NCBI GenBank assembly: GCA_029983685.1
Contig: JASBZA010000002.1
Span: 62,001-126,000 of the forward strand
Source: Oscillospiraceae bacterium
GTDB lineage: Bacteria > Bacillota > Clostridia > Saccharofermentanales > Fastidiosipilaceae
DNA length: 64,000 nucleotides
Reading direction: 5' to 3'
A model generated the notes under the pieces. The model ran no database searches. It was not told the origin of the DNA and saw nothing but the letters and a program-made list of their open reading frames with translations. Every line of letters starts with the position of its first letter. The stretch's first letter is position 1. Position numbers and translations under genes: made by a program. Positions 18,923 to 28,545 of the stretch are shown here, piece after piece.

Positions 18923-19906
18923 TTACCTCAATTTTTGTTTCAAATCCCAAGCGGTAATCAACAGCTTAATAAGGATATATTGTTTCTTTCCCGCACTTTT
19001 AACGAAAATTCTCTTTGCTGTTTCCATTTTTGCCAAATAAGGATTTTCCAACCAGTTTGGATATTTCAAACAAAATCTATCAATGTGAGCAAAAATATCC
19101 TTTTTGGAGTACTTTGCACGTAGCATGATCATAACCATACCATAGAGCAATTCTGAGATAGCTCTGTATTCCATTTCAACATCAAAACCTGGTGCAGAAA
19201 GCTCAATCATTCTTGTCACAGCTTTCGGATAGAAACTAACATCCACCTTGGCAAAATTCTGGTTAGAAATAGAATTAGTTCGTTGATAGTAATAATACAT
19301 AGGTTTCTTCACAATTGAGATTTTTTTTGCATAAGTCATTATAGGAATTATCGTTGCCATATCTTCAGCTCTACGAATTTTTTCCGGAAACCAGATCTTA
19401 TTGTCTATAAAAAGATTTTTATGGAACAAACGAGTACAAGCATAGGAGCGGCTTAATGCAACAATCTCTTCTTTAGATGAGTCATTTGTAAGATTTCCAA
19501 AGGGACTAACCTCCTTGACATTTGTGCCAGTGTAATAATAATAAATGCTACTCAACACAATATCTGCCGAATGAATAGTTGCAGTTTCTATCAAGGTTTG
19601 CACATAATCACACGTTACCCAGTCATCGCTATCTACAAAAGTCAACCAATTTCCTAAAGCGGCCTTAATACCGCTATTCCGTGCAGCAGAGAGACCACCA
19701 TTTTGTTTACGCTTAATCAGCTTGCATCTATCAGGGTATCGGTGCACATACTCTTCAGCGATTTTCACACTACCGTCTGTAGAACAGTCATCTACTAATA
19801 TAATTTCCACTGCAGAGTAGGTCTGCTTCACAAGAGATTCAATACACCTTGATAAATACTCTTTAACATTATAAATAGGTACAATAACCGATACCAAGTC
19901 AGCCAC
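18923..19906 (-). CDS. GT2-family glycosyltransferase
   Basis: A 327-residue GT-A enzyme beginning LVSVIVPIYNVKEYLSRCIE, with VEIILVDDCSTDGS and the metal-binding TFVDSDDW (DxD type) of CAZy GT2. The C-terminal third is helical and variable. The start codon is GTG, overlapping the upstream stop by one base (TAGTG), with GAGGTG in front, so translation is coupled. It acts in the repeat-unit assembly line of the surface polysaccharide operon; donor unknown. Confidence 0.88.
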   Translation of the reverse strand: MADLVSVIVPIYNVKEYLSRCIESLVKQTYSAVEIILVDDCSTDGSVKIAEEYVHRYPDRCKLIKRKQNGGLSAARNSGIKAALGNWLTFVDSDDWVTCDYVQTLIETATIHSADIVLSSIYYYYTGTNVKEVSPFGNLTNDSSKEEIVALSRSYACTRLFHKNLFIDNKIWFPEKIRRAEDMATIIPIMTYAKKISIVKKPMYYYYQRTNSISNQNFAKVDVSFYPKAVTRMIELSAPGFDVEMEYRAISELLYGMVMIMLRAKYSKKDIFAHIDRFCLKYPNWLENPYLAKMETAKRIFVKSAGKKQYILIKLLITAWDLKQKLR

Positions 19907-21180
19907 TATTTCACCTCTATATCTTCACGAAAATTTGTATCGACATGCAATATATACACTTGACGCAGCTTATCTTTGGAGGCATCGATACACACCATCT
20001 TTCCATCCCAACTCCACCGTGGATGTAGATCACATCGCACATCATTGCGATAAAAAACATTGGCATAAATATGGCCTAATGTTTTAATCTGCCAATCCGA
20101 TACCCGAATCAGATATAAAGTTTGTTTGCGCTCAAAGTCCGGGTACGTATCTGTAATAATAAACTTTCCATCTGGAGAAAAAGACGGGTGTCCATCGACA
20201 TTAAGAACACCTAGCCCAAGTACTTCCTTTTGTTGTGTCTTATCATGAAGAATATGGTATGCATCTCCGTTCTCTTTGGTAAAGCAGTAGGAAATGATTG
20301 TTTCATCATCTTTCCAATTATTATGTGAAACCATACCATCATCAAGAAGAATATATGGGTCACTTCCATCTATATTACACGTAATTAGTCTATGGTGTTT
20401 AACTCCGTTGACAATCCAACGATGAATGAACATAAAACGTGTAGCAGACGGATTCAGCATAATGTGATTAATCTTATGAAATCCTTCTTCCATACCATCG
20501 AGAGAATTCCACTGTGAAAGACTTTTATAAGTGAAAGGAAGTGCCTTTACTGTATTGTTTTCTAAGTTTAATAGCCACAAACATGGTGAATCGGGTGCAG
20601 TCATATATTGAGAATCGTCAGGCAAATTGCCATAGCCATAGCCAGGAGCAAATGTATTTAATCTAGAAAAATCCAGTGTAATAGCTTTTTTTCCATCATT
20701 TGAAACAGAATAAACTGGCATTCTCAAAATTTGTTCAGTCCCATCTTCAATAGAGTAAATCACACTACAATATTTTCCATTCCTAAAATCGTTATAGATA
20801 ATCTTGGACTGAAAATCAGGCCCCAGCCACTGCAGCATGGCCCCCTGTTGCGAATTCCAAACATTGGTATGCGCTATGATTTTTTCTTCTTTACTATAAA
20901 AATCATAGAGTACAATATCCGTGCATTCTGTGCTGACATAGCTTTTTGTAGCATTCCTGGGCATTAGATAAATCATATAACTTTGGTCGGCACTCCATGG
21001 ACATTTATCATAGTATCCAAAATTGTGTGCACAATTATCGCTTGAAATCTGCACTAATCCAGGAAGGTTTGTCTTTTTATCACTTAGCAGATTTCCCACT
21101 AGAGCGTACATGTCCTTGACAACTTTTTTGAGTGTGGGGAAATTAGTAAGTTTTTTTGCCACCTTATGTGCAACTCCCAT
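19906..21180 (-). CDS. Beta-propeller protein of the polysaccharide operon, function unknown
   Basis: This 424-residue soluble protein has no signal peptide. It contains repeated strands of the TolB/PD40 or oligogalacturonate-lyase-like propeller type, for example GHPSFSPDGKFIITDTYPD and HPRWSWDGKMVCIDAS near the end. Such proteins recur in capsule and O-antigen loci, but no role is established that I can name. It sits between two GT2 genes, 10 bases after the stop of the first and overlapping the start of the second, with a strong AGGAGG site, so it belongs to the same transcript. It might bind or modify the nascent glycan in the cytoplasm; this is a guess. Confidence 0.75.
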   Translation of the reverse strand: MGVAHKVAKKLTNFPTLKKVVKDMYALVGNLLSDKKTNLPGLVQISSDNCAHNFGYYDKCPWSADQSYMIYLMPRNATKSYVSTECTDIVLYDFYSKEEKIIAHTNVWNSQQGAMLQWLGPDFQSKIIYNDFRNGKYCSVIYSIEDGTEQILRMPVYSVSNDGKKAITLDFSRLNTFAPGYGYGNLPDDSQYMTAPDSPCLWLLNLENNTVKALPFTYKSLSQWNSLDGMEEGFHKINHIMLNPSATRFMFIHRWIVNGVKHHRLITCNIDGSDPYILLDDGMVSHNNWKDDETIISYCFTKENGDAYHILHDKTQQKEVLGLGVLNVDGHPSFSPDGKFIITDTYPDFERKQTLYLIRVSDWQIKTLGHIYANVFYRNDVRCDLHPRWSWDGKMVCIDASKDKLRQVYILHVDTNFREDIEVK

Positions 21181-21190
21181 AAGGTCCTCC

Positions 21191-22198
21191 TTAGTTTCTC
21201 AATCGTAATAGTTCAGTAAGACTTCCAGCTCCATAACTCATATGGAATAACCAGCAATACAATCCCCACTGTACTAGTTCAACCAAACGTTTTGTTTTTT
21301 GTAATCCAAAGTAAATAGATAAAGCAATATATACGATATACATAGCCAACAATCCCAATCGAAATAAAGATAAGAAAAGTCCACCTATTATTAAAAATAC
21401 ATTGGCAAGTAAAAATAAAAGTGGAATCAAATGTCTCAGAGATATTCCATCTCTTCTCTCACTCCTTCGCCACCCAACGACGACCCATTTTCCATTTCCA
21501 AATCCTTGCTTCATCATACCTTTGACTGTCTCTCGAGGGTGGTACAAACTAACAATGCTTACATCGAGATAAAATTTGCCGCCACAAGCTTTAATTCTTC
21601 CATGCATATCATTATCCTGATTCCTTTGAAAAGACTCATTAAAAAGCCCTGTCGTCTGGAAAATAGATTTTCGATATACACCATAAGCTACTGTATCCAC
21701 ATACCCAGATTTTGCAGCATAACGAAACTTCGCATTTCCTACACCAAAGGGAGAAGACATCACATAAGAAATAATCCTTCCTCCTTCAGTCAATGGAGAT
21801 GCTTCTATCCTACCGCCCGCACAAGCCACATCATCATGTGTCTGCAAAATTTCAACACATTTTCGAATCATCTGAGAATCAGCTTGAGCATGAGCATCAA
21901 TTCGCACTGTATATTCTCCTCTTGCCGCTTGAATACCAATATTCCACCCCGCAGCAAGATTCTTCTTTGGATTTTCTAAATAACGTACCGCAATATGATT
22001 TCCTAAGCGTTCCCACTCAGCAATAATGTCTGAGGCAACTTTTCTTGTTTTATCCTCAGACATCCCATCGATAATTAACAATTCCATCCAATCCTTAGGA
22101 TAATCCTGGTTTAAAAGGGATTGGATACTCGAGGCTATATAATTTTCCTCATTACGAACAACAATCATTGCCGTAACAAATGGATATATATACTCCAT
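21191..22198 (-). CDS. GT2 glycosyltransferase with C-terminal membrane helices (ExoA-like)
   Basis: The 335-residue protein opens with YPFVTAMIVVRNEENYIASS and has ELLIIDGMSEDKT and YTVRIDAHA (the DxH/DxD metal motif region), as in succinoglycan ExoA-type GT2 enzymes. Two to three hydrophobic segments near the C-terminus (about 245-310) anchor it to the membrane. It likely extends the lipid-linked oligosaccharide. It follows the epimerase gene at 17 bases in the polysaccharide operon. Confidence 0.88.
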   Translation of the reverse strand: MEYIYPFVTAMIVVRNEENYIASSIQSLLNQDYPKDWMELLIIDGMSEDKTRKVASDIIAEWERLGNHIAVRYLENPKKNLAAGWNIGIQAARGEYTVRIDAHAQADSQMIRKCVEILQTHDDVACAGGRIEASPLTEGGRIISYVMSSPFGVGNAKFRYAAKSGYVDTVAYGVYRKSIFQTTGLFNESFQRNQDNDMHGRIKACGGKFYLDVSIVSLYHPRETVKGMMKQGFGNGKWVVVGWRRSERRDGISLRHLIPLLFLLANVFLIIGGLFLSLFRLGLLAMYIVYIALSIYFGLQKTKRLVELVQWGLYCWLFHMSYGAGSLTELLRLRN

Positions 22199-22215
22199 AT
22201 ACTCTCTCAGTTTCT

Positions 22216-23190
22216 TTATAGATTTTCTTTATACCAATCAATAGCCAACTTAATTCCTTCGTCAAAGCTGTACTCAGGATTATAGCCTAATAAATTCCTT
22301 GCCTTTGAGATATCAGCGTTACTGTGCTTAATATCCCCTGGGCGATTCGGACCAAAGTTAGGCTCAATGTGCTTGCCCAAGGCCTCGGCAAGAGCATAAA
22401 AGATATCAATTAAATATTCTCGTCCACCGTACGCTATATTATATGCTTCTCCAGCTGTCTCGCTTGTTGCAAGACATGCTTTTAGATTTGCTTCTATAAC
22501 ATTATCAATATATGTAAAATCACGTGATTGTCTCCCATCACCGTTAATGGTCGGCACTTCGTCATTCATCAAAAGTTTTATAAATTTAGGAATTACCGCT
22601 GCATAGGCACCATTAGGGTCTTGGCGTCGACCAAAAACATTAAAATATCGCAAGCCATAGGTATCCAGCTGATAAAACTTAGTGTACATTTTTGCAAATT
22701 CTTCATCTACCCTTTTAGTAAGAGCGTAAGGTGAAAGAAGATTACCTTCTCTACCTTCTTTTTTTGGCAAATTTGGTTCATCACCATAGACAGAACTAGA
22801 GGAGGCATAGACAAATTTCTTTACTCCAGCAAGATGAGCCGCCTCAAGCATATTTAAGGTCCCTATTATATTATTGTTGGCATAAAAAAGAGGCATTTCA
22901 ATACTGCGTGGAACGCTCCCCCAAGCTGCTTGATTAAGCACATAATCGACACCTTCGCAGGCTTCCTTACATATGTTTAAATCTTTAATGTCACCCAATA
23001 AGAACTCATAGTTTGGATTATCAAGGAACATATCCACATTCTTTTGATGACCAGTGGACAAATCATCTAAACAACGAACTCGATAACCCATATTTAGAAT
23101 AGCTTCGCAAAGGTTAGATCCTATAAATCCAGCACCTCCAGTAACTAAAAACAATGAATTTTCAGGATATTCTAAATTTTTATAACTCAT
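22216..23190 (-). CDS. UDP-N-acetylglucosamine 4-epimerase-like SDR protein (WbpP/TviC type)
   Basis: This 324-residue extended SDR enzyme has the NAD-binding GGAGFIGSNL, the YASSSSVYG strand and the catalytic pair in SPYALTKRVDE (Y-x3-K). FNVFGRRQDPNGAYAAVIP and a C-terminal Gly-Arg-Pro-Gly segment (NRPGD) fit the WbpP/TviC subgroup, which interconverts UDP-GlcNAc and UDP-GalNAc or their uronic acids. I chose the ATG at 23190, with AGGAGAG ahead, over a TTG at 23217 that lies inside the upstream gene. It is adjacent to a WbpO/TviB-like dehydrogenase, the usual partner for making a GalNAc-uronate donor. Confidence 0.85.
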   Translation of the reverse strand: MSYKNLEYPENSLFLVTGGAGFIGSNLCEAILNMGYRVRCLDDLSTGHQKNVDMFLDNPNYEFLLGDIKDLNICKEACEGVDYVLNQAAWGSVPRSIEMPLFYANNNIIGTLNMLEAAHLAGVKKFVYASSSSVYGDEPNLPKKEGREGNLLSPYALTKRVDEEFAKMYTKFYQLDTYGLRYFNVFGRRQDPNGAYAAVIPKFIKLLMNDEVPTINGDGRQSRDFTYIDNVIEANLKACLATSETAGEAYNIAYGGREYLIDIFYALAEALGKHIEPNFGPNRPGDIKHSNADISKARNLLGYNPEYSFDEGIKLAIDWYKENL

Positions 23191-23204
23191 TTTTTCTCTC
23201 CTAA

Positions 23205-24518
23205 CTATAGACGCCAATAAATATAACCTGCGTCTTCATATTCTTCACGATTTAAGATACCTTTGATGTCCAATAGAACCTTCTTATCTTCCTTGACAAA
23301 CATTTCTGAAATTTTTTCTTGAGTTAAATTAGAGAAGGCATCATGTGCTACTGCAATAATAAGTGCATCCACGTCTTTTAAGTCCTTAATATCATGCAAC
23401 GTAATACCATATTCCCTTTTGGCTTCAGCTGAATCGGCAACCGGATCAATAAGAATAGGGTCAATACCATACTCCTTCAGTTCATTAACAATATCTACTA
23501 CACGCGTATTGCGAGTATCAGGGCAATTCTCCTTGAATGTAAGCCCTAGCATTGCCACTCTGGCTCCCTTGACATGTTTATCAGCCTTAATCAAACTTTT
23601 AACTAAATTTTCTGCAACATACTTACCCATATCATCATTGATGCGTCGCCCCGACAGGATAATCTGACTATGGTATCCTAGTTGCTCTGCCTTATAGGTA
23701 AGATAATAGGGATCCACACCTATGCAATGTCCGCCCACTAAACCTGGGCGGAAATTCAAAAAGTTCCATTTAGTTCCAGCTGCCTCTAAAACAGCTTTTG
23801 TATCAATGTTCATTTTATTGAAAATAATAGATAATTCATTCATAAATGCAATATTAATATCTCTCTGACTATTCTCAATTACCTTAGCTGCTTCCGCGAC
23901 TTTAATGCTCTTCGCTTTATGCACTCCTGCATCTACAACTAACTCATACACTTTAGCAACGATATCAAGTGTTTCTTCATCCATACCGGAAACCACCTTT
24001 GTTATAGTTTCTAGATGATGAACTTTATCTCCGGGGTTAATACGTTCCGGTGAATATCCAACTTTAAAATCCTCACCACACTTCAAACCTGACTCACGCT
24101 CAAGAATAGGTACACAAATTTCCTCCGTTACACCAGGATATACAGTGGACTCGAAAACCACTATGCTGTCTTTGGACAAATGGCGCCCCACTATTTCGCT
24201 TGCACCCTCTACAGGAGTCAAATCCGGAGTGTGATCATGATTAACTGGCGTTGGCACCGCAACAATAAAAAATTTAGCTTGATCTAAGTCGTTCTCATCA
24301 GAGGTGAATTGTACAGAGGTGTTCGCGATAGCTTCATCACCCACTTCATTCGTAGGATCAATACCTTTCTTGTATAACTCAACCTTTTCACGATTTAAGT
24401 CATAACCAATAACGTTAACTTTACGAGCAAATGCAACAGCAATGGGCATGCCAACATACCCTAAGCCAACTAGTGCTATATTTTCCTCTTTGCTAACAAT
24501 CTTCTCATACAGTGTCAT
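23205..24518 (-). CDS. UDP-N-acetyl sugar 6-dehydrogenase (WbpO/TviB type)
   Basis: This 437-residue nucleotide-sugar dehydrogenase has the N-terminal NAD fold IALVGLGYVGMPIAVAF, the VPTPVN loop, and the catalytic Cys in LVGGHCIGVDPYYLT. The C-terminal domain has MLGLTFKENCPDTRNT, as in UDP-GalNAc/ManNAc dehydrogenases. It performs the two-step NAD-dependent oxidation of the sugar C6 to a carboxylate. The start at 24518 is preferred over an ATG 18 bases upstream because GAGG lies 8 bases before it. With the epimerase downstream it probably supplies an acetamido uronic acid to the polysaccharide. Confidence 0.88.
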   Translation of the reverse strand: MTLYEKIVSKEENIALVGLGYVGMPIAVAFARKVNVIGYDLNREKVELYKKGIDPTNEVGDEAIANTSVQFTSDENDLDQAKFFIVAVPTPVNHDHTPDLTPVEGASEIVGRHLSKDSIVVFESTVYPGVTEEICVPILERESGLKCGEDFKVGYSPERINPGDKVHHLETITKVVSGMDEETLDIVAKVYELVVDAGVHKAKSIKVAEAAKVIENSQRDINIAFMNELSIIFNKMNIDTKAVLEAAGTKWNFLNFRPGLVGGHCIGVDPYYLTYKAEQLGYHSQIILSGRRINDDMGKYVAENLVKSLIKADKHVKGARVAMLGLTFKENCPDTRNTRVVDIVNELKEYGIDPILIDPVADSAEAKREYGITLHDIKDLKDVDALIIAVAHDAFSNLTQEKISEMFVKEDKKVLLDIKGILNREEYEDAGYIYWRL

Positions 24519-24616
24519 ATAAAAAACCTCTTTCATTTTTAGAATCTAGTTTAATCTACCCCTTTTTACTCAATGTATATACTTACATAATTCACCCGAT
24601 ACTGCTTCCAATAATT

Positions 24617-25303
24617 TTACCTTAAAACAACCCCCACTGTTTTGAACATCGTAATAATATCTTTTCCTATACTAAAATTCTTAAGGCTATCAAGATTGTA
24701 CTGCATCTTTACAGGTAGAATTTTATCTATATAAATTTTGTCTACATCTTTCGCCGATTTTAACAATGTATCTTCATCCTTATATTGGATACTAGCTTCT
24801 GAAGTTATACCCGCCGGGAGCAACAATGTTGCATACATTTTATTTGTGTATTGTTTTACATACTTAGGCACTTCCGGCCTCGTTCCTACAATACTCATAT
24901 TCCCCGATAGAACATCTAATAACTGGGGTATTTCATCAAGACGAATACGTCTAATAGTAGCACCTACCTTAGTAATCCTTTTATCGTCTTTCACTGTTAC
25001 TGTCGACCCCAATCTGTCCGCATCATCCACCATGGTTCTAAATTTATGAATACGGAAGGTTTTTCCATAAGCTGTCACCCTTTCCTGACGATAAAAAACT
25101 GGTCCGGGGGAATCCACTTTAATAACAATCGCAATAATCAGCATGGGTATCGCCAGTATTACGAATAGGATACAAGCAACAACTATATCAAATAGTCTTT
25201 TCAGTATAAGTTGAAACTTCTTTTTAGCCAGAATATCATAATACTCTTTGATCTCATCACATCTCATGAAGTCAGGAATATCATCCCATCTTTTCAAAAG
25301 CAC
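24617..25303 (-). CDS. Initiating undecaprenyl-phosphate sugar phosphotransferase (PglC/WcaJ type)
   Basis: The 228-residue bacterial sugar transferase has one N-terminal membrane helix (about 37-60), the SPGPVFYRQERV and FRIHKFRTM segments, and RLDEIPQLLDVLSGNMS with VGTRPE, all diagnostic of the family. This small, single-helix form resembles PglC, which transfers a diacetamido-sugar phosphate to undecaprenyl phosphate. It would start the repeat unit. The GTG start at 25303 has only a distant AAGGA; an in-frame ATG at 25267 is possible. It follows the aminotransferase that would make its donor. Confidence 0.88.
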   Translation of the reverse strand: MLLKRWDDIPDFMRCDEIKEYYDILAKKKFQLILKRLFDIVVACILFVILAIPMLIIAIVIKVDSPGPVFYRQERVTAYGKTFRIHKFRTMVDDADRLGSTVTVKDDKRITKVGATIRRIRLDEIPQLLDVLSGNMSIVGTRPEVPKYVKQYTNKMYATLLLPAGITSEASIQYKDEDTLLKSAKDVDKIYIDKILPVKMQYNLDSLKNFSIGKDIITMFKTVGVVLR

Positions 25304-25367
25304 TGTGCGCGGTCCATCCTTCTATGTTTACTTTATATATAATATGTCACTCCTGCTTTTTTCTTCA

Positions 25368-26582
25368 TTAAAGATAATCTCGAACAATTCTGCCAAAATT
25401 CTCAATAACATACTCCACATCCTCATCGCTTAACAATGTGTGAAGAGGTAATGTTATCTCATTCTTATAGTGATTATAGGCATTAGGAAAATCTTTAATG
25501 TCGAAACTCAGATTCTTATAAGCTGTCATCATGGGTAAGGGCTTATAGTGAACATTACAGGCTATTCCGGCTTCAGCCATCTTTACTATAATAGCATTTC
25601 TATCTTCCTCTCCTATACCGGGGACTCGAGTTATATATAAGTGGCCGGAAGACTGATGCTCAGATGTATAGTGATTTAATACTTCTAAGCCCAAAGGTTT
25701 AAAGGCTTGGTCGTAGCGTCCAATAATCTCTTTTCGCCGTGCTAATAAATCTTCATAACGAGATAACTGGGCCAAGCCAATACCGGCAAGCACATCGGTC
25801 ATGTTACATTTAAACCACGGGCCGACAATATCATACTCCCAGGATCCCAACTTAGTCTTAGCTAAGGCATCTTTGTTTTGGCCGTGTAGAGATAATAACT
25901 GAACTTTCTTGTAAATCGCGTCGTCTATCTCTTCGCCTAAACTTTTCCAGGTCAGAGCACCGCCCTCCGCGGTAGTCAGATTCTTTACTGCATGGAATGA
26001 GAAACTGCTAAAATCAGCTTGATTCCCCGTCTTCACATCGTGATAAGTCGCTCCGAATGAGTGTGCCGTATCCGCAGAAATAATGACTCGCCCGATTTTT
26101 TCCTGTATGGGAGAATTCGGCTGAAATAAACGCTTCTTAGATTCAACAATTTCCTGTAATTTTTTGTAGTCACATGGGATACCTGCAATGTCAACCGGGA
26201 TAATGGCTTTTGTTTTTGGATTAATTTTCTCCGCAACTTGCTCATAGTCCATTTCTAAAGAATCTTCTGAACAGTCAACAAAAACAATCTTTGCGCCCAC
26301 ATGGTCAATAACAGAGGCTGAAGCTGTATAGGTATAGGCCGGTACAATAACCTCGTCTCCGGGCCCAATCTCTAAAACTCTCAATGCCATCTCCGCACAT
26401 GCCGTCTGTGAGTTAAGACAAGCAACCGGATTTCCACCTAAATAAGAAGAAATCTTCTTTTCTAAAGTCTTGGTCTTTGGCCCTGTCGTAATCCAGCCGG
26501 ATTTTAAAGCTTCTACCACCGATTCTATTTCCATATCTGTAATATCAGGTGGAGAAAAAGGAATTTTCCTTACATTGTCCAT
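25368..26582 (-). CDS. PLP-dependent sugar aminotransferase (DegT/DnrJ/EryC1 family, PglE-like)
   Basis: The 404-residue enzyme shows GDEVIVPAYTYTASAS, DTAHSFGATY and the PLP lysine in FSFHAVKNLTTAEGGAL. These are the marks of fold-type I sugar aminotransferases acting on UDP-4-keto-6-deoxy sugars. It lies right after the 4,6-dehydratase gene, so it likely converts UDP-2-acetamido-4-keto-2,4,6-trideoxyhexose to the 4-amino sugar. ATG follows AGGAGAA. No PglD-type N-acetyltransferase gene is seen in the operon. Confidence 0.88.
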   Translation of the reverse strand: MDNVRKIPFSPPDITDMEIESVVEALKSGWITTGPKTKTLEKKISSYLGGNPVACLNSQTACAEMALRVLEIGPGDEVIVPAYTYTASASVIDHVGAKIVFVDCSEDSLEMDYEQVAEKINPKTKAIIPVDIAGIPCDYKKLQEIVESKKRLFQPNSPIQEKIGRVIISADTAHSFGATYHDVKTGNQADFSSFSFHAVKNLTTAEGGALTWKSLGEEIDDAIYKKVQLLSLHGQNKDALAKTKLGSWEYDIVGPWFKCNMTDVLAGIGLAQLSRYEDLLARRKEIIGRYDQAFKPLGLEVLNHYTSEHQSSGHLYITRVPGIGEEDRNAIIVKMAEAGIACNVHYKPLPMMTAYKNLSFDIKDFPNAYNHYKNEITLPLHTLLSDEDVEYVIENFGRIVRDYL

Positions 26583-26604
26583 ATCGATTCTCCTATTATG
26601 CCGC

Positions 26605-28476
26605 TTACAATTGCTGCTTATTATATCTGTTTATAGGCACTAATTCCACGAGGCTAGAAAGCATAGTGTCTGAGTTGTTCTCAGCTTCCATAACAAGCTT
26701 AGTTACTTTCTGTTCAAATGAGACCTTATCAATATCCAGAGGGTTAGCAATATAAATAAGATCACTGGGTGTTTTTCTCAAACCTTCTTCACTCAGAAGC
26801 ATTTCCTCATAGAGTTTTTCTCCGGGTCTTAATCCTGTATAAGTGATGGATATATCTTTATTAGGAACATTACCGGAAAGGCGAATCATCTTTCTGGCCA
26901 AGTCATCAATTTTAACCGGCTCTCCCATATCCAGAACATAAATTTCACCGGGACTGGCATAGGCACCCGCCTGCATGACCAGTGAAACCGCCTCAGGAAT
27001 AGTCATAAAGTAACGAATAATATCAGGGTGGGTAACTGTAACGGGGCCCCCCGCTTCAATCTGCTTTCTAAATATCGGCACAACAGATCCGTTGCTACCC
27101 AGTACATTTCCGAAACGGACCGCCACAAAACGTGTAGCAGAGCCTTTTCCGATAGTCTGAATAATCATTTCACAGACACGCTTAGTTGCACCCATGATAT
27201 TGGTAGGGTGAACGGCTTTGTCCGTTGAAATCTGAACGAATCGTTCAACATGATATTGATCCGCCAGTTTAGCCATTTTATAGGTTCCGCCAATATTGTT
27301 TTTAATAGCCTCCATGGGACTATCCTCCATCAACGGAACGTGCTTATGGGCGGCTGCATGATAGATGACCTGAGGTTTATAGGTCTGAAAAACGGATTCC
27401 ATCCGCTTCCAATCTCGAACAGACGCAATAAGTGTTATGATTTCTACCTCGGGATGCTTTTCTAAGAGCTCTAATTGCGTCGCATACAGGCTATTTTCAT
27501 AGATATCAATAAGGATAATCTGCTTAGGACGGAGTTTACAAATCTGCCTACAAAGTTCGCTCCCGATAGAACCGCCTGCTCCTGTCACCATAACAACCTT
27601 GTCACGGATATATTGTCCGACTTCTTCCAGGTTTGTCTTAATTGGCTCACGTTCTAGCAGGTCTTCTATCGTGACATCACGAAGGGCCATCGAAGCCTGA
27701 TTCTCGGTCACCATGTCGATATAGCTGGTAATCATTTTAAGCTGACAGGATGTCTGATTGCAGATTTCTAAAATTTCTTTCTTACGTTTTTTTCCCAGGG
27801 AAGGAATCGCAAAAATTATGATGTCAATATCATGTTCTTCAGCTAAAGGGACGATATCCTTAGTCGAACCTAAGACTGGAACACCAACTATGGTCCGATT
27901 AGCAAGTGCTGTATTGTCGTCTATAATTAGGACAGGCTTGATTCCAAGCTGTGCATTTCGCCTCAAGTCTTGCACAATCATCTCACCGGCTTGACCGGCC
28001 CCGATAATCATAGCTCTTTCCTTATAAACAGTAGGCTCAACTGTCCTAGGTTCAGCCCCAAGCATTCCCAAAGATACAAAAAAACGAGGCAATAAGCGAA
28101 TCAAGCAGCTTAGCGTAATAATCGACGTCCACGCCATGATAAGTACCGATATAGGCTGCGTCTTATTAATTATTGTTCCAATAAGAATGGTTGTTCCGGC
28201 AGACAAAATCCCCGCTACAATTATTCTGACAATATCTTTCATGTCAATGAAACGCCAGACAATATTGTAACTACCAAAGGCAAAATACATTAGACCGGTT
28301 ATTATAGAAAGAATGGGTGCAAAAGAAATAAGATTTTGACTCAGGTGCTTTGGTATAGAGCTCCACTGGAAATCGAAGCGTAGCAAAAAAGCCAATAAGA
28401 AACTGGCATAGATTATGATCTGATCCAAGAAAACAACAATTATTTTCGAATTTTTACGCAAAATACTTCTTGCCAT
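26605..28476 (-). CDS. Membrane UDP-GlcNAc 4,6-dehydratase (PglF/CapD type)
   Basis: This 623-residue protein has four N-terminal membrane helices, a CoA-binding-like domain (MIIGAGQAGEMIVQDL), then an SDR domain with MVTGAGGSIGSELCRQI and the catalytic stretch STDKAVHPTNIMGATK. This architecture is that of PglF, WbpM and CapD, which convert UDP-GlcNAc to a 4-keto-6-deoxy sugar. The ATG at 28506 sits immediately after the predicted -10 box, so transcripts would begin inside it; the ATG at 28476 is therefore preferred although its ribosome site is weak. It is the first gene of the polysaccharide operon. Confidence 0.88.
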   Translation of the reverse strand: MARSILRKNSKIIVVFLDQIIIYASFLLAFLLRFDFQWSSIPKHLSQNLISFAPILSIITGLMYFAFGSYNIVWRFIDMKDIVRIIVAGILSAGTTILIGTIINKTQPISVLIMAWTSIITLSCLIRLLPRFFVSLGMLGAEPRTVEPTVYKERAMIIGAGQAGEMIVQDLRRNAQLGIKPVLIIDDNTALANRTIVGVPVLGSTKDIVPLAEEHDIDIIIFAIPSLGKKRKKEILEICNQTSCQLKMITSYIDMVTENQASMALRDVTIEDLLEREPIKTNLEEVGQYIRDKVVMVTGAGGSIGSELCRQICKLRPKQIILIDIYENSLYATQLELLEKHPEVEIITLIASVRDWKRMESVFQTYKPQVIYHAAAHKHVPLMEDSPMEAIKNNIGGTYKMAKLADQYHVERFVQISTDKAVHPTNIMGATKRVCEMIIQTIGKGSATRFVAVRFGNVLGSNGSVVPIFRKQIEAGGPVTVTHPDIIRYFMTIPEAVSLVMQAGAYASPGEIYVLDMGEPVKIDDLARKMIRLSGNVPNKDISITYTGLRPGEKLYEEMLLSEEGLRKTPSDLIYIANPLDIDKVSFEQKVTKLVMEAENNSDTMLSSLVELVPINRYNKQQL

Positions 28477-28506
28477 GCAAATTACTTCATTTCTATCTTT
28501 TGGCAT

Positions 28507-28526
28507 ATTATAGCAGTCTTAAGACT
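28507..28526 (-). promoter_or_regulatory. Promoter of the polysaccharide operon, with a palindrome at the spacer
   Basis: TGCTATAAT (extended -10) reads leftward at 28507-28515. Overlapping its upstream end is a perfect 12-bp palindrome AGTCTTAAGACT (28515-28526), placed where a regulator could block RNA polymerase. No regulator gene is adjacent. It decides the start choice of the first gene. Confidence 0.5.
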
Positions 28527-28545
28527 ACTGCAGAAAAAAGTTGCT

